64,000 nucleotides of DNA from Cristatella mucedo (Eukaryota; Bryozoa; Phylactolaemata; Cristatellidae): contig WPIO01000022.1 of assembly GCA_009760855.2 (NCBI GenBank), positions 2,797,001 to 2,861,000 on the forward strand, read 5' to 3'. Position numbers and translations under genes: made by a program. Numbering within the stretch: the first letter of the stretch is position 1; every line of letters begins with the position of its first letter. The notes under the pieces were generated by a model. The model saw only the letters and a program-made list of their open reading frames with translations. It did not search any database and was not told the DNA's origin. Of this stretch, positions 12,501 through 27,100 are shown piece by piece.

Positions 12501-15003
12501 GTAACTGAAGCCTAGCGCTCGAGCCGTGCACAGCAAGATAAAAGCAGCAGCACAAAGAGCTACCTTTAACCACGTCCCATTCTTCATCGGTCAGCTCGTC
12601 ACCACTTGTGCGCAGGTTGTACAGACTGAACTCCGAGCGACTAAGTAGGCCGTTTCCGTCCAAGTCAACCATTGCAAACATCTGCTTCAGCGCATCTCTG
12701 GAGCAAATAAATCGGTCTAATTGAGTCGCATCTAAGGCATACCGGCAACAAGAGTCGGAAGGTGGCTGATGCAAGGTTGTCTAAAATGCTGATGGCTTTC
12801 ATTAGTCCGCAGAGCGCGCAGCTGATTAAGAAGCAGGTGACCTTTCACAACTCAGCGTGACATTCTCTGCCATTGCAACACGAAATCCCACGCAAGCAGC
12901 AATAAAGCCGCCGCCGACGACGAGAGATGCACACTTTCAGTGAAGCTAGTGAAGAGCTCAAGCAATGCTATGCTATGCTAGAAATAGATTCGAGCTTTTC
13001 ATCCGCTTCAGAGAGAGCGTGCTTCGTAGATATGCAAACCACCCGCAAACCTGCGTGTGGCAATGGGGGGGGGGGTGTGGAGCACCGCTGCAACCGCTAC
13101 CCAGATGTAGCAGCATTGGGGTAACAGTTGGAGAAACGAACATGCTAGACAAGAAGCCAGGAGTGACAGCATGAACAGCATGCTCATTCATAATTCAAAG
13201 TTGAAATTTTACACAAATTCCTCCTCGCAACCGCTGAGCTGTATCTTCTTAACGTGCTAATGATTGCTGCCACGTAACATGACCTGGATGGAAATGCGTG
13301 ATTGGCAATACGGCCGCAATACGAAATCGGGCAAGCCGACTTTGCCGGCTCTGTCCCTCTTCGGGGGGGGCGGCCGGCGGGCTCGCGCTGCCTTCGAGAC
13401 TCACTTGAAGGCAGCCGAGAGCGCCCAGGCGCCGTCGCGACTCTTCTCGATCAGCTTCCTCTCCGAGCTCGGCTCGCGCTTCCGCCTGCGCAGGCGGCAG
13501 CCGCTGGTGAATGGCACGATGTGGTACTTGCCTGCCGGCAGGTCTCCGCGGATGTAGTATTTCTGCGGCAGAAAAGAGTGCGGCAGGTGGTCGCTCGCTC
13601 GCCGCGACCGACAGACGGCTGCCACTGCTGCTGTGGCTCGTCGCTCAGCGCAGCTGCTGCTGCTGCCGCCGCAGCCGCGAGCGCCGTCGTCCTTCGTCCT
13701 ACCGCACGGCGATGGCGCCGCCGCCCTATCTAACCGGGAAGAAGCAAGCTGGCGGCTACGAGCGGGCGGCGCACGGCGAACGACTTATCGTCACTTTTAC
13801 TCGCCACCGCAGGCACTCCGAACTCGTTCAGCTGCTGACAGCCTCCTCGGGCAAGACTCGAGCAGCACTAAACGCAGAGCAGCCGACGGCCGACCGGTCG
13901 CAGCAAAAGCCGACCGCTCTCACCCCTTTCGCGTCGCGGTTTTCGGCAAACATCAGTGCTCGTCGAGCGTTGGTAGAAGCAGCCTTCCGGTTGGTCACGG
14001 CCACACACACGTCGATCGGCAAGGAGCCTGCGAATGCGCGCATAAGCAGCACCTCGAGATGAGCAGCCGAAAGCCGGAGCCTCGAGCTGAGTGGCACGCA
14101 CGCAAGCACCAAGCGGGTGCAGCCGCTTGGCGCTCAAAGATGCTCAAGGCAGAAGCGAGCATTGAGTGCGCATTGAGCTCGCCGCCTACCGCTGGAATGC
14201 ATGGCAGGCTCGATGGTAAGCCATATCTGGGTATCGCGAGTGACGTCGAGAAAATACTGGTTACCGGCAACGTTTCCATTCTCCTCGATGAACAGAGCAC
14301 CTCTCGACTTGAGAGCAGTCCAATGCTGGTGCATGCAAAAACAGAGAGGCGGAATCTTAGCGAAAGCAGCCTGGCAAATGGCAACCTGAACTGCACTCGC
14401 AAAACGGGACGAGTTAATTGCATATGTAAAGAAAAGGGAGCACCCAGGTTCTGAGAGCGAGCGAATGCACATCGCCGTTCGTGGACTCCAACTGCAAGAC
14501 GCTGCACTCTCACCGAGAGATTCTTAGGTGCCGGAAGTTTCAGGTGCAAGGAAGAAATGGCTGACCGTGTTGTAGTTGACGACGTCGCCCTCCTGGGCAG
14601 AGGTTTCGGTATTTCATCTTAAAACAAGCAAGCAAACAGTTTCATGAAAAACCAGTTATTACTCCGAAACAGGGTGATTCTCTCCTACGTCTGCACAACC
14701 ATAGTCATTCCGCTTTTCATTTGCTTATACCCTCATCTTATCTATGTATCTGTCCACTTTCTGTATCTCTCTGTCTGTCTTTATCTCGATTGCTCTCACT
14801 GCATCTGTTTGTCTGCCTCTCTTTTCAGTAGCTACTCTGTGTTCTTCTATTTTAATCGATCAACTTAACTTAGTCTATCGACCCTAAGCCTCTCTCGACC
14901 TCCTGCTTTTTCATCCTTCCCTGCTAGTTTTCATACTTCTGCATAAATGTCTGCAGGCAAATGCATTGCATTTCGCTTTTGCTAAAAGCTCTTCTTTCCT
15001 TTG

Positions 15004-15102
<99 letters not shown>

Positions 15103-18100
15103 GCACGTGCATACACAGCTTCACTTTCTATTGTGTTTTCATACGATACACCTATAAGCCACACGTTTAATATGTACCTTTTTTGGGCTCTCCACTAAGC
15201 TTGCGAGTCCTGGGAACCGGTTTAACGTCATATTCAATGTCTGTAAAAAAAAAGATAAGGGTCTATTTGCATGGTGAATCCTCCTGGCTGACTCGACGTA
15301 AACGCAGCAGTTGCGGGCCAAAGTACATGCGATCACGAAGTCCCAGGGACCCTCCGTAGTACATAAAGTTGGTATGTAGTGCATCATATGTCAATGTCAG
15401 ACTGCCGAGATGTAAATCTGGATCAAGGCCTGTACAATTTCCGAGGTCGTCGTAAGGTTTTCAAGCCCAGCTTGAAAAGTCCCAAAAGTCATGAGACCAC
15501 ATACGGTCCTCAGCAACCGCGATGTTTGTCATTATCTGGCATCATCAGCTGCCATTGAAGAGCAACAGTCGGCTTTTACAGCATTTACTGAGAAGGAAAT
15601 CTCATCGAAAGTCCACCCTGAAGGGGCGTGGAAGCCCCTGTAGCAGCCCCCCTGTCAACTTAAAGGCGAGGTCTAATCCGTGTCTAAACCGTGTCTAAAC
15701 CGAGTCTAATCCGTGCACCGGCAATTCCACCATGCACCATACATGCACACATATAACAGGCATCTGAGAAATATCGCAAGGGAACACAAATCAGTGAAGT
15801 GTGTAAAGAGAATTTCACATTTAATACAGTATGTATTCCTGTGCTCTGCATTGACTTACTTGGGAGCCTAAAAGGGCAACTTTAAAAACCTAATGCATGT
15901 TTACTTTTGAGAATGGCTGTATGTCGATACTAAGTCCCAATGACCAGTATACTGTAGTTTGTTTGCACAGCAGAAAGCCAGCCGATGCCCAACACCGACA
16001 GTTAATTACCAACGCATGGTGCCGAAGAGCGCACGGCTCCCCTCGGCCCCTACTCTCCCTCCACTCGCCTCCTCCACTCCTCCAGTCCCCTAGTTGACCC
16101 GATGATTCATCGAGGACCACAACTGTGCACCGGCCGACCCTGATGGTGAATCCACCATCTGGCCACCAGCTGGTTACCGGCCTGAAACCATGCCATATCA
16201 CAGACGGACCGCAGCACTGCACCGGCCACTCTCGGTGGTGCTTCTAACAGCTCACCAGTGGCTTATCAGAGGAGCCTGCATACAATACATACATACATAC
16301 ATACGTACATACGAACTACATATACTCCACATTACCTAATAAAGGTGGTATTTTGAGTCCCCACTAACAATTCGGTGAGTTGGTGCGCAAGTAATGAAAT
16401 CGCTCTACTGGCAATGAAGAGATACGAGTGGAGCAATGTCTTAACACAGTTCGATTCGTGGTCAGGCTAACGAACTTCTTTGTGACAAGTCCACCAGCAG
16501 ATAAGCTTCGGGTTTTGTATAAGCTTCGTGTGCCCACATATGTATTCATTTATTTATTTATTTATATACAATATTTAAAACTATCAGGAATGCAGACTTG
16601 AGTAAAGTCTCTCTGCCTGTTTGGCTTGATCTTTCGGAAGCATTTCATACAATTGATAACAAAGTCCTTCTCGAGCTCTCCTCATCTCGTCTCGCCTGAG
16701 CATCGCTGGCACTGCACTGCAATGGCTCAGATCCTATTTCAGCAGGAGACTCCAGAGTAGTGAGGTAAACGAACAAAGGTCATCCGAAGAACTGCTGAAG
16801 TACGGTGCACCTCAAGGCAGTGTGCTCGGTCCACTTCTTTTCACTACCTGTTGCCGATGTGATCGCCTGGCACAATCTAGGCTTTCACTTGCATGCAGAT
16901 GACACTCACTTGTACCTTGGCTTTGATCCCTCCCAGCCGTCCAGCACGTTGAATTCTCTACACACCCTTGGTGCATGTATGGCTGACATCTGCACATGGA
17001 TGACAGCCAAATTTCTCAAACTAAATGACGAGCAAACCAAGTTTGACTCAGAAACTGGAAAGAGTATCGCTTAAAATCGGCTATGCCGGGATATTTCCTG
17101 TTGCATCTGCACGAAATCTGGGTGACCTGTTCCAAAGTGACCTTTCACCAGATGACCACGTCAGCTTCACAGTCAAGTCAACCTACATTCATCAGCACAA
17201 AATTGCTAAAATTCGGACTTGCTAAGACTTGGAAGCTACATCTGAATCTCGGTCCACACATTTTCAACATCATGTCTCGACTTCTGTAAGTCACTGTTTT
17301 CTGGTCTACCGCTGAGTGCAATCAGGTGCTTACAGTTGGTGGAAAAATGGGCAGCTTGGCGTGTCTGTCGTGAGCATTGCAGTTGCCACATCACACCACT
17401 TCTCGCCGACCTGCATTGGTACCCAATGAAGCAGGTTACCGGCGTCAAAGTTCTGTCACTTACTTTTAGGTTCCTTCATTCTCTGGCTCCAGCCTCCTAT
17501 CAGAACTACTTCCTCGCCAGGCCAAGCATTGTACCACCAGCTGCTCTGAGTCTGATCGTTTAGCTATACCTCGTACGAGCCTCAAAACCTTTGGAGACCG
17601 TGCCTTTAGTTCGTATGCTCCTAAAGCCTGGAACTCACTCCAGACTGCCGTCAGGACATCCCCCTACATGATGACATTTAAAAAGAAACTTAAAACACCT
17701 GTTTATTACAGCGTTTAGTGGGTCCTTGTGATTTGCCCTTTGTGGACCTATGTGTGCTGATGCTGTGCCTGCTGCTACTAACCATATGTACATGCTGACC
17801 CTGAGCATGTCAGATTTTAAATTGTTATGCTTGATGACTTTGCAAATGTTAACACTAATCCTGTTGTCATGCTTTCTTTACAGCATCTGTAATGTGCCTA
17901 GACAAAGATTCAGTTCTCTGAGGGCGCTGTACATACGTATTATTATTTAAATATATTATAATATTTCTGCATGATCCTAGAAATTTTAATATATATATAT
18001 ATATATATATATTAGAGCTCACTGCCTGTGGACTCACTTCACCGAGTCATAGCTGACAGCACTGTGCCATCTTACCGGATGGCTAAAGGATGTCATCTTG

Positions 18101-18148
18101 CCGCATGACGGAAGGACGGACTTTCTTGCTTTAATTATTAGATATATA

Positions 18149-18186
<38 letters not shown>

Positions 18187-21100
18187 GTACACAAATTTGC
18201 GGGAGTTATTAAGTATTAATTTGCGGGAGTTATTAAGTATTAGCAGGGCAAGCAAACACAGTTTTCTAAGCACACAAACTGAAAATACTATATTCCAACT
18301 GTTCTATCATTGAAGATGAAAGCAAACACAGAGTTGAGTTTTTCAGTGATAGTGCATGCAGGAGAGTGGATTGTTGGCCGGATGAACCAACGTACAAGCT
18401 GGAGAGCATAAGAATCGTAACAACTGCACATTCCTTACTGGCTGCATAATAATCCAAAATTAATGAGGCTGAGAATGTGGTTTATTGTTCTGTTATGGAG
18501 TAGGTTTGGTCTGACCATTCTTCTTGTGGGGCAGAAAATGCTGCGTGCTCCTCTACATGCTTCAATTAGATCGCTTTGCCTGCTATTCAGCAGCTGTCTA
18601 TGGTTACGGATAATTACTTCCGATAAAATGAGGCACCCCACAATTGCATCGAGAGGTTTAGAGCGACAACTTTTTTCTTCTTTTGAGTTCAGCCCTCCCC
18701 TATTTATTATTATAGAGCTATTTCTTCAGACCTATTCAGACCTATTGCTATGACACCTCTGGCTATGCCCGTGCATACCACCTAATAATTTTGCAACTGA
18801 ACCTGCTATTAAACAGTCGCTTTTGCTGCGATTTGTTTTGTTGCACCTCCTCTCTCCTTCCTGGGCTTACCGTCGTCACCGTCCGATCTTAGCGAAACAG
18901 TCGAGCCGAAACCGTTACCTGGAAAACAAGCAGTTCTGGATCGCAAGCGATACAAGTATGCATGCACTTTGCACAGTGCACAGCAAATATTTGGTGCTCG
19001 TAAAATGCTATTAACAACAACGAATTGATATAGCTCCCTATCAACCCACAGATTTCTTGGGGTTCACGTGCTAGAAAGAAAGAAAAGAGCTTTTGAGGCC
19101 ACCATACGACGTGCTGCGGTCTTCAAGCCTTACCCGACCGGGCCAACCAGGAAGTAGTCCGTCCACTGGCCCAGTCCTGCTACCGATCAGCAGTGGCCCA
19201 GCTCCTACGCACCGAAGTACCCTGATTACCATAGACATGGTATATCAGGCCGGCTACCCTACAAACTCTCAAACATGCTCTCAGGAGCTACTGCTTGGTT
19301 GCACCATGTTCCGATCACTGAAGAGTTATCACTTACAAATGTGTATTGCTTAGCAGTCTTTCACCCTAAGAATAGATCAAGGCCCATGCTACAAGTGCCA
19401 GAAACAAGTAACTATGCTGGCTCAGCACTGCATTGGAAGAGACCAGGGTATCTGCATTGGTCACATGTGAAGCACACGTGCACACAATCTAAACAGCACA
19501 ACTAAAGTAGTGGTAACAGTGTAACAGCAGTGTAACAGTAGCAGTGGCAGTGCAGCAGCATTAAACCAGTATCTGGTCCGCAGGAGAGATAGAGCAGCAA
19601 CTGCTTTCAGACGAGCTAGTATATTAGCTATCATTTTTATGCAGACGATACACAGCCATACGTTTGCTTTGATCCCTCCTGCCTTTCAGCATGTCAAACT
19701 CTCTTAACTCCCTTGGCATGTATTGCTGTCCTTCAAACTTGAATGGCAGCAAACTTTCTCAAACTAAATGACGATAAAACTAACTTATTGTTAATGGGCA
19801 AACCGAGTGTTACTCAGAAATTGGAAAACCAGTTTATCTCGTGCAGCACATGCAAGCAATTTGGGTATCCTGGGGTATTTCAATTTGGGTATTCCAGAGT
19901 GACCTATCACAAGATAAGCATATCAGCTCCACGGTCAAGTCTTCTTACTTTCAAGTAAATACTATTGCCGAAGCTCGGCCCAGATTCCATAAGACTACCT
20001 CAGCAAAGCTGGTCCGTGCATTTGTGACATCATGTAGAGACTTTTGCTACTTACTACTAGTAGGTCTTCTTGCCTGTGCAAGAAGATATTTCTAGTGGGT
20101 GTAAAACTCGGCAGCTAGGCTTGTCTGTCGTGAACGTCACAGTTGCCACATTACACCACTTCTCACAGATGTGCACGGGTTCTGCGTCAAGTAGCTATCA
20201 ACTTGTGCTTATGCGTGCTGACACTGCGCATGCTGCCACTAACCACATTTGCATGCTGACACTGTGCATGCTGCCACTAACCACATTTGCATGCTGACCC
20301 TATGCATGTCACCCCTAACCATGTTATTCATGTTGTTTGTTTATCAAGGATGATATTACTCACCATTCAATTGCATTTCCCTTTGCAGCAAATGTAAAGT
20401 GCCTAGAAAGAGATTGAGCTCTCTGAGGGCGGTTTATCAAGTGCATTATTATTATATATTCAAGATCCTGTCACTCACTTTTAGGTCCTTCATTCTCTTG
20501 CTTCGGCTTATATCAAAATACTTTGATTATAAAAAATACTTCTCATTACTTACAACTGACGTATTGACATCAACTGACTTGAAGACATTAAAAAGAAGCT
20601 AAAAACCCACCTGTTCCTCACAGCACTCACTTTGTCCTTACGAGTTACCTTTTGTTTGCTTGTGTGTGCTGACATTGAGCATGTTATCGCTAACACCCAT
20701 TGGCGTGCTTCCCTTCTAGCACATGTAAAGTGTCTCCAAAAAGATTTAATTATCTTAGAGTGCTATAGAAATGCCTCATTTTAATTACCATCATTTATTG
20801 GCAAATGCTGAAAGGGTCGAACGTCGCCAAAGCAGCTCACATACCTTTCTTGTTGTCGGGCTTGCGCTCTACAAAAGCACGTGACATGCTGACACGCCGA
20901 CACACTGACGGCGGCGCACGCATCGCCAGTCGTTCGAGCAGTTGCTCTTCGGGGGCTCTGCTTCATGCGTCCGGCAAGACAGCTTAGCTTTCTGAGCGAG
21001 GCATCGCAAAGAAATACCTTTTCCGGGTTTCACTGCGTCCTTGGGCGACTGCCTTCCAGACGGTGGTCGCGGCGACGCCTTCTCTGATGGTGAGCTCCTG

Positions 21101-23992
21101 CCGCTGTTCTTCTCCAGCTTGCTGAGCGCCAGCTGCCGACACTTCTTAGCGCTGCCGAGCGCCATGGCGATGAACTGACGAGCAGAGCGCGTGCGAATAG
21201 GGATGCTGGAGCAGCAGAGGCAGCGAGGGACGACAGGCAAACGTCAATAAATAAACCGAGGCGTCCTCAAACCTGCGGGGAGAGCGAGAGGCCCCCTCCT
21301 CCAGCCCCCACCCCCGAGGCAAATCAGACTATGAAGCATCCATAAGTCGGCCGGCATGAAAGGTCAAAGGCAAGGAAGCGGAGGCCTTCGAGAGTAAAGC
21401 AGCTCCACTTAGGTAAGAAGAGATCGCGAAAAACCGTGGCAGAGTGCTCTGTGGGTAATGTTGCTGCTTCAAATGATGCAGAAGATTGACCACGTGACTG
21501 AGCCCAAGAAAGGCCCAGTGAAATGAGACAAGAGCCGTTTGCCGTGTGAGGTAGGATGTCACCCCGAAAGATTCGGCACAGCCAGCCAGGTACTAAAGAC
21601 TCCAAACTGTGGAGAACGGCCACGAGGCCAACTAATCAGCATCATTGATTGATTGCAAACTGTTGATTCCTGACCCGAAACCTGTTGGCAGTAGGAGGCT
21701 TTGATCGTCATTGGCACTCCGTGCACCAAGAAGGAGGTGCCTTGGATCACAAAAAATATAATTAACTCATTTGTGTAGCATCCTAAGAGAACTTAATCTC
21801 TATTGGGGTGCTTCGAGTATGTCACGGGGCTTGAGCCCACGACCTCGGTCGGCAAATATATTCATTCACCTTGACCTTGGTCCGGGTGAGCACCTAAATT
21901 AAGCACTGGGCCAAACCGCCGAGGCTAGATGAGAGATGAATGCCTGGACTCTTAAATGTTGCCTCAGGGTGCTATTTTTCTGAACCGCAGGCCAGTGCAA
22001 TGCGTGTGTCATTGCCAGGGGGGCAATCACAAGCGTTACTATTTGTCTGCAGACAAGAGACCACAGTGCTGGTTTTAGTTGTACCAGTTGGCGCTAGAAA
22101 AATCCCTACAGAAACACACCTCCTTCCATAATATTGCCCTTTTGAAAACTGCTGGATTACTAGTCACCACAAAGGTTGAATCCCCCCAAAACGAATTGGC
22201 GACGTGACCATGATGCCTGCAACGGTTGTCATCGGATAATGGCTTAAATCTTCAATGTGGTCACTATTTCAAGCACGCATAGCCTGTCACTCGTCGGCTA
22301 ATAAGAAGTTCGTATAAACCGTTGATCTCCTACCTCAACTGTGTCTGAAAGCACGACAGAAATCTTCATGCATATGGGACTCTTTCTACTCTGACAACAA
22401 AGCGGATTGAATGCGATGCTGGACGACACATTTTGCTGCAACGTTATGCTTCTAGAGATTTTTTTGGATGAACGATGGTCACGATTGTGGCAAGCAGACT
22501 CGGCGCAGATGGGAGAATGTGAGCAAGCTATGACACGGAACTAATGCCTGGCCAAGCAAGATTGCTAGGGTTCTTCATAGGGCAGGTTCTGTCAGACAGG
22601 AACATCCAGAACTTTCAGCTTCAAGGTCATCGGTCAGCTTCAAGGTCATCGGTCAGCTTCAAGGTCAGTTCGTGAAGCATCACTCCATCAGACCCAACGT
22701 GCATACAAGAATATGCTTATTCGCGAGTGGCTCGGGTCGAGCTGCCCCATAACCTGCTGGGACACTGCACTTGAAACAGAAGGCAGCTAGAGTTGCCTTG
22801 CATCTCTCCTTACTTGCAGAGAAAAGTTTTGCTGGAATTCAAAGCAGCACTGCTAAGCTATTTTCATTGCCACACAGACGGTCCGCACCACTGGCTCCAA
22901 GTGCAAGTACCACAGCTCTCATGCAGAATTAGCATAGCTGAGAGCAGAACTAACTAATCGGCTTGCGCATCATAGCAGTGAGTAGTGCAGCTTGCAAGAT
23001 CTTGCTAAAACTACTAATCAAACAATCAACACCAGCTTATCGAAGGTTTGGCTCTAGAGTGTCCAGCAGCGGCGACCTTCAATAGCATGTTTACCATATT
23101 AACATATGCAACGTAATGACAAATGCATAAATAGGCACGAACACCAGAGCAAGGTTGAGAGACCAACCTCGTTATAGTCAAGGACGCCATCTTTGTTTAT
23201 GTCTGCAGCATCCATAAGCTTGATAAACTCAGATTCGGTCATTCGCTCTCCTCGCTGCAAGTAAACAGATCAACTCCGTGACCTGCTAGAATGTTCTACA
23301 GCAGCATTATCATGCCAGCACTGCGAGATTGCCTGCACCCCGATTGCCACCAGCCGAAGGAGCCGGAGGTACGAGCACAGCAAACATTGGCACACAAGCG
23401 CTACAAGCCCAAATTTGCCACTCCTTACAGTTATAAGGAATCGTTTCAACTCATTAAACGAAATGCTTCCATCACCGCTCTGGTCGATGAGCTTAAATGC
23501 TTTCTTTAGGTCTTCAGCCGAGATCGGTGGCTCCTGCTTACACATCACACAGAAATCGTCGAACGACATTCGCTCTAAAAAGACATTTAATGGTTGAAGC
23601 CAAGATAAGTCGAGTCAGACAATTTTCGAAGCAAGTCAGCAGTCTGCTTTGCACGGACGTGCGGAAAGTCACGTACCGGTATTCTTTGACCAGTACTTTT
23701 CTATGACCTTCTGCGAAGGGCTTCGACCAGAGTAGTGCAAGGCTGTGCAGAAAAACGACTCTCGGGCTGACAAAATTGTGTGAAGTATGCTTTCACTGAG
23801 GCTGCTCGCAGAGCAGGCAACGGACAACGTCACAAGAAACTAAGGCAGCTCGAGAAAACATGTGGGACAGAGTATTAAGTAGCCTCATGCACCAATTGAT
23901 AATGACCAGCAGGAAGTCCAAAACGAAGAATACTTAATAGCACGGCATACTAGCGTACCAACAAGCAGCTGTCATTCTCACTCACTCGCTCG

Positions 23993-24062
<70 letters not shown>

Positions 24063-24154
24063 CTCACACTCACCCACTCACTCTCTTGCTCACACTCACC
24101 CACTCACTCACTCTCGTGCTCTCTCACTCACTCTCTCTTTCTCTTGCTCACCCT

Positions 24155-24196
<42 letters not shown>

Positions 24197-27100
24197 CTCA
24201 CTCGCACTCACTCACTTATTCACTCTCTCTCTCTCACTCACACACTCACTTATTTGCTCTCTCTCTCTCACACACATTCTCTCTCTCACACTCTCTCACA
24301 CACACTCTCTCTCTCACTTTTTCACTCTCTCACACACTCTCTGTACACTCAGGCAAGGCCGAGAAGCTCAGCAAGCAGCTTCTATAGTACCTCAGCACGT
24401 GACTTGCAAATCAACGGTCTAATGAAGAAAAACTAAGCACTTTAAGGACATTTCCCTGATACGTGACAATATGCAGCAGACCTGTCTCAGACGGCCTGAA
24501 AGGAAAGCACAATACGCCTCATGCACCAAGACTGCAGTAGCAGTGCTGCCACAGTGTGCGAGCAGTAAGCAGCGCCCCCTCCCCTGCAGTATGCATCTGA
24601 GGTCACTCTGCACATCCAATGCCCACAGATCAATCGCTGAACTCCGATACACGAAATTCTCTGGGCAAACTGACCTAGCCGACTACCACAATAGACATGC
24701 AAGGCTGCTACTCCATGGAATTACACTTGAAAAACAAAGAAGCATCGTCAGCCAGATCGTGAGAAGTCAAGCTTCAAATGGATTCAAGCACGCAAGTTGC
24801 ATATGTTCACCTCGTGCTCTGGTCTTGCAGAAATATACGGCTACCAAAGTCTCTAAAATTTGACCGTTCACTATTACGGGATGTTTCTTTTACCAGCGCC
24901 ACCGTATTTCATGAGCAGATGGGTTAAGTACTTCGGCACTGGGTCACTCACATCATCCAATGCATACTCCGATGCACACAAGTTTGTAATTGCCAAGCAA
25001 TTGTCGACTTCCGTGCCTACACCACCACCACAGCACCAACCACTGCATCATTTCTATTTATAACCCAAGTTGAGGGTTTTCAAAACTCTTAGAATCACGT
25101 TGAGTAACTGAAGAGAAAAAGTACCAGCCAGCTCTTATGAACTTAGAGTAGAGTGAGCTGGATTGTGTGTGCTTAATCCAGAATTCAAGCAAGCCGCGCA
25201 TGATTGTTAATATGACCTTCACAGTCTTTCATTCTTGCCTGCTCTATTGGCGATTGCCCTACATGCTTAGTAAGGGCAAGGCTTGACGGCCATACAGACA
25301 GCAGGATTATCCACAAAATATCTAAAATCCTATGCTCCAAAAGCCCGGAAATAAACAGCCGACTGATGCCATGACATCGCCTGAATTGATGATATTTTAA
25401 AAGAAGCTAAAAACGTACCTGTTCCTCACGGCATTCGCTGGGTCCCTGTAAATTATTCCTTCTGTATTTGTGCATGCTGACACTGTGCATGTTATCACTA
25501 AGCATTTTGACATGCTTCTTTTAAGCATATGTAAAGTACCTAGAAAGAGATTTAGTTCTCTGAGGGTGCCATACAAATGTCATATTATTATTATTATTAA
25601 TCCAAGCTTTCAGAGGTCACTCACGACTTGCAAAATTACGATTTGAGCAGTAAGTGCATAAGCAGCATTGCAAATAAGAGCACCTATATTTTCTACCTCC
25701 GGCCACCGGGCGTTGTTCATGTAGGTGAAATGGATTTACATGCGGTTTCGAAGGTCTCAGGTTCGAGTCTTAACGAGGTAGCATTTTTGCCAGACGTTGT
25801 GAGAGTGGCTCATAAAGTACATGTGCCCTCAAAGGTCAAAACTCACAGCTCAAGGTCGTACCTCACGGGGATCAGGCTACTAGACAAACGGTCGACAGGA
25901 AGTTTTCAGGCTGCAACTTATCCAAAGGAAAACTTTATATCATAGACGTCGGGGGAAGGCTATATTTTGCACCAAACCAACTTCGAGGAAGTCTTTATAA
26001 TAATAAAAATAATAAATTTGATAAAGCGCCTTCAGAGAACTCGACTTTTTTCTATGCGCTCTACATGAAGGTTCGCAGAAGATCCTGACATTCCAGACTA
26101 TGCAGAGGCACCACAAACGGATAATCAAGCTAATTAAACTCAAACTAATTGTTGCTACTGTAGCTGATATAATATACATTGCAGTGAAATTGACGTAAGC
26201 CTTGAGACAAGTGCAGTGTGGTAGCTTTAAAGGCTAAACCCAAGAGTCTGGAACACTTGCATCACACAAGTCTGGTGAGCCCGGAAGAGACATGGAGTTA
26301 CCAGACCTGCTACTTACTCTTTGTACAACAACTATTTCCCTGGTGTTTTACAAGGTACATACATTTGCTCATATATAATTCATGTTTATACCTAAGAGAA
26401 CTTAATCTCTATTAAGGCACTTCACGTATGCCACGGGGCTCGAGCCCACAGCACCCTAACCACTGGGCCTAACCCAACTCGGCTCATGACTATGCAACGA
26501 CATCTACTCTCCTGCTCTTGACTAGGGCACATCCTTTCAAGGTGTCCTGGGCTGCTACTTCCATGCTGCTCACTTCCTCCACTGTCCTTCTGAGTTACTG
26601 ACAGAGATACATTATGCTTTACGGGCAATGGTGTAGCATCTGAACAGGTCTACCCCCAGAATCACATTTCCGAGTTGTATACGTGCTTCCACAGATTGCA
26701 TGACTAAAAGAGTGAGAGAGGGAGCAAGAGGGAGGAGAGTCGGAAATTCTGATATAGCTTAAGCCTATACATGCCTTTAGGTCTTTGAGACATGAATCAC
26801 AACAACAGGATAATGCAGGGTCGCAGGCCTGTCACAGGATTCAGGTGTAATAGATTCCTGACAGAGGCCTAATTCCTTTTAGCTCTCTAGACATTAAAGA
26901 CTGTAGTGCAACCAGGAAATCCTACGTATCATTGGAAGCCCAACGGCATGCCAAGAAAATTTAGGGAGGCTTAACTGTATACCAGCTCAATCTCGACCTT
27001 GTCAGAGGCAGCCAATCATAGCAGGGTGATACGATCTTTCTGAGCATGCCTCCTGCTTTATTGAGAGCTGCAGTGGTGGCAGCGCCCCCTGCAACCCCTG

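Noticed and set aside
13264-14549. Long + strand open frames, up to 273 codons, at 13.3-14.5 kb
   Set aside because: They are antisense shadows of GC-rich EFCAB7 exons on the minus strand, which have consistent splicing and homology.
14572-14598. 27-nt exon (EGDVVNYNT) as an alternative EFCAB7 exon
   Set aside because: Its phase does not fit the upstream exon at 15,178. The longer exon 14,617-14,514 fits both neighbours and reads like the human segment.
14910-15200. Cys/Val or His/Thr repeat ORFs on both strands
   Set aside because: Artefacts of the (CA)n(CT)n microsatellite.
23995-24440. Long open frames of serine, leucine, histidine and threonine over 24,060-24,436
   Set aside because: They are translations of CT and CACT microsatellite sequence, with no splice structure or complexity.
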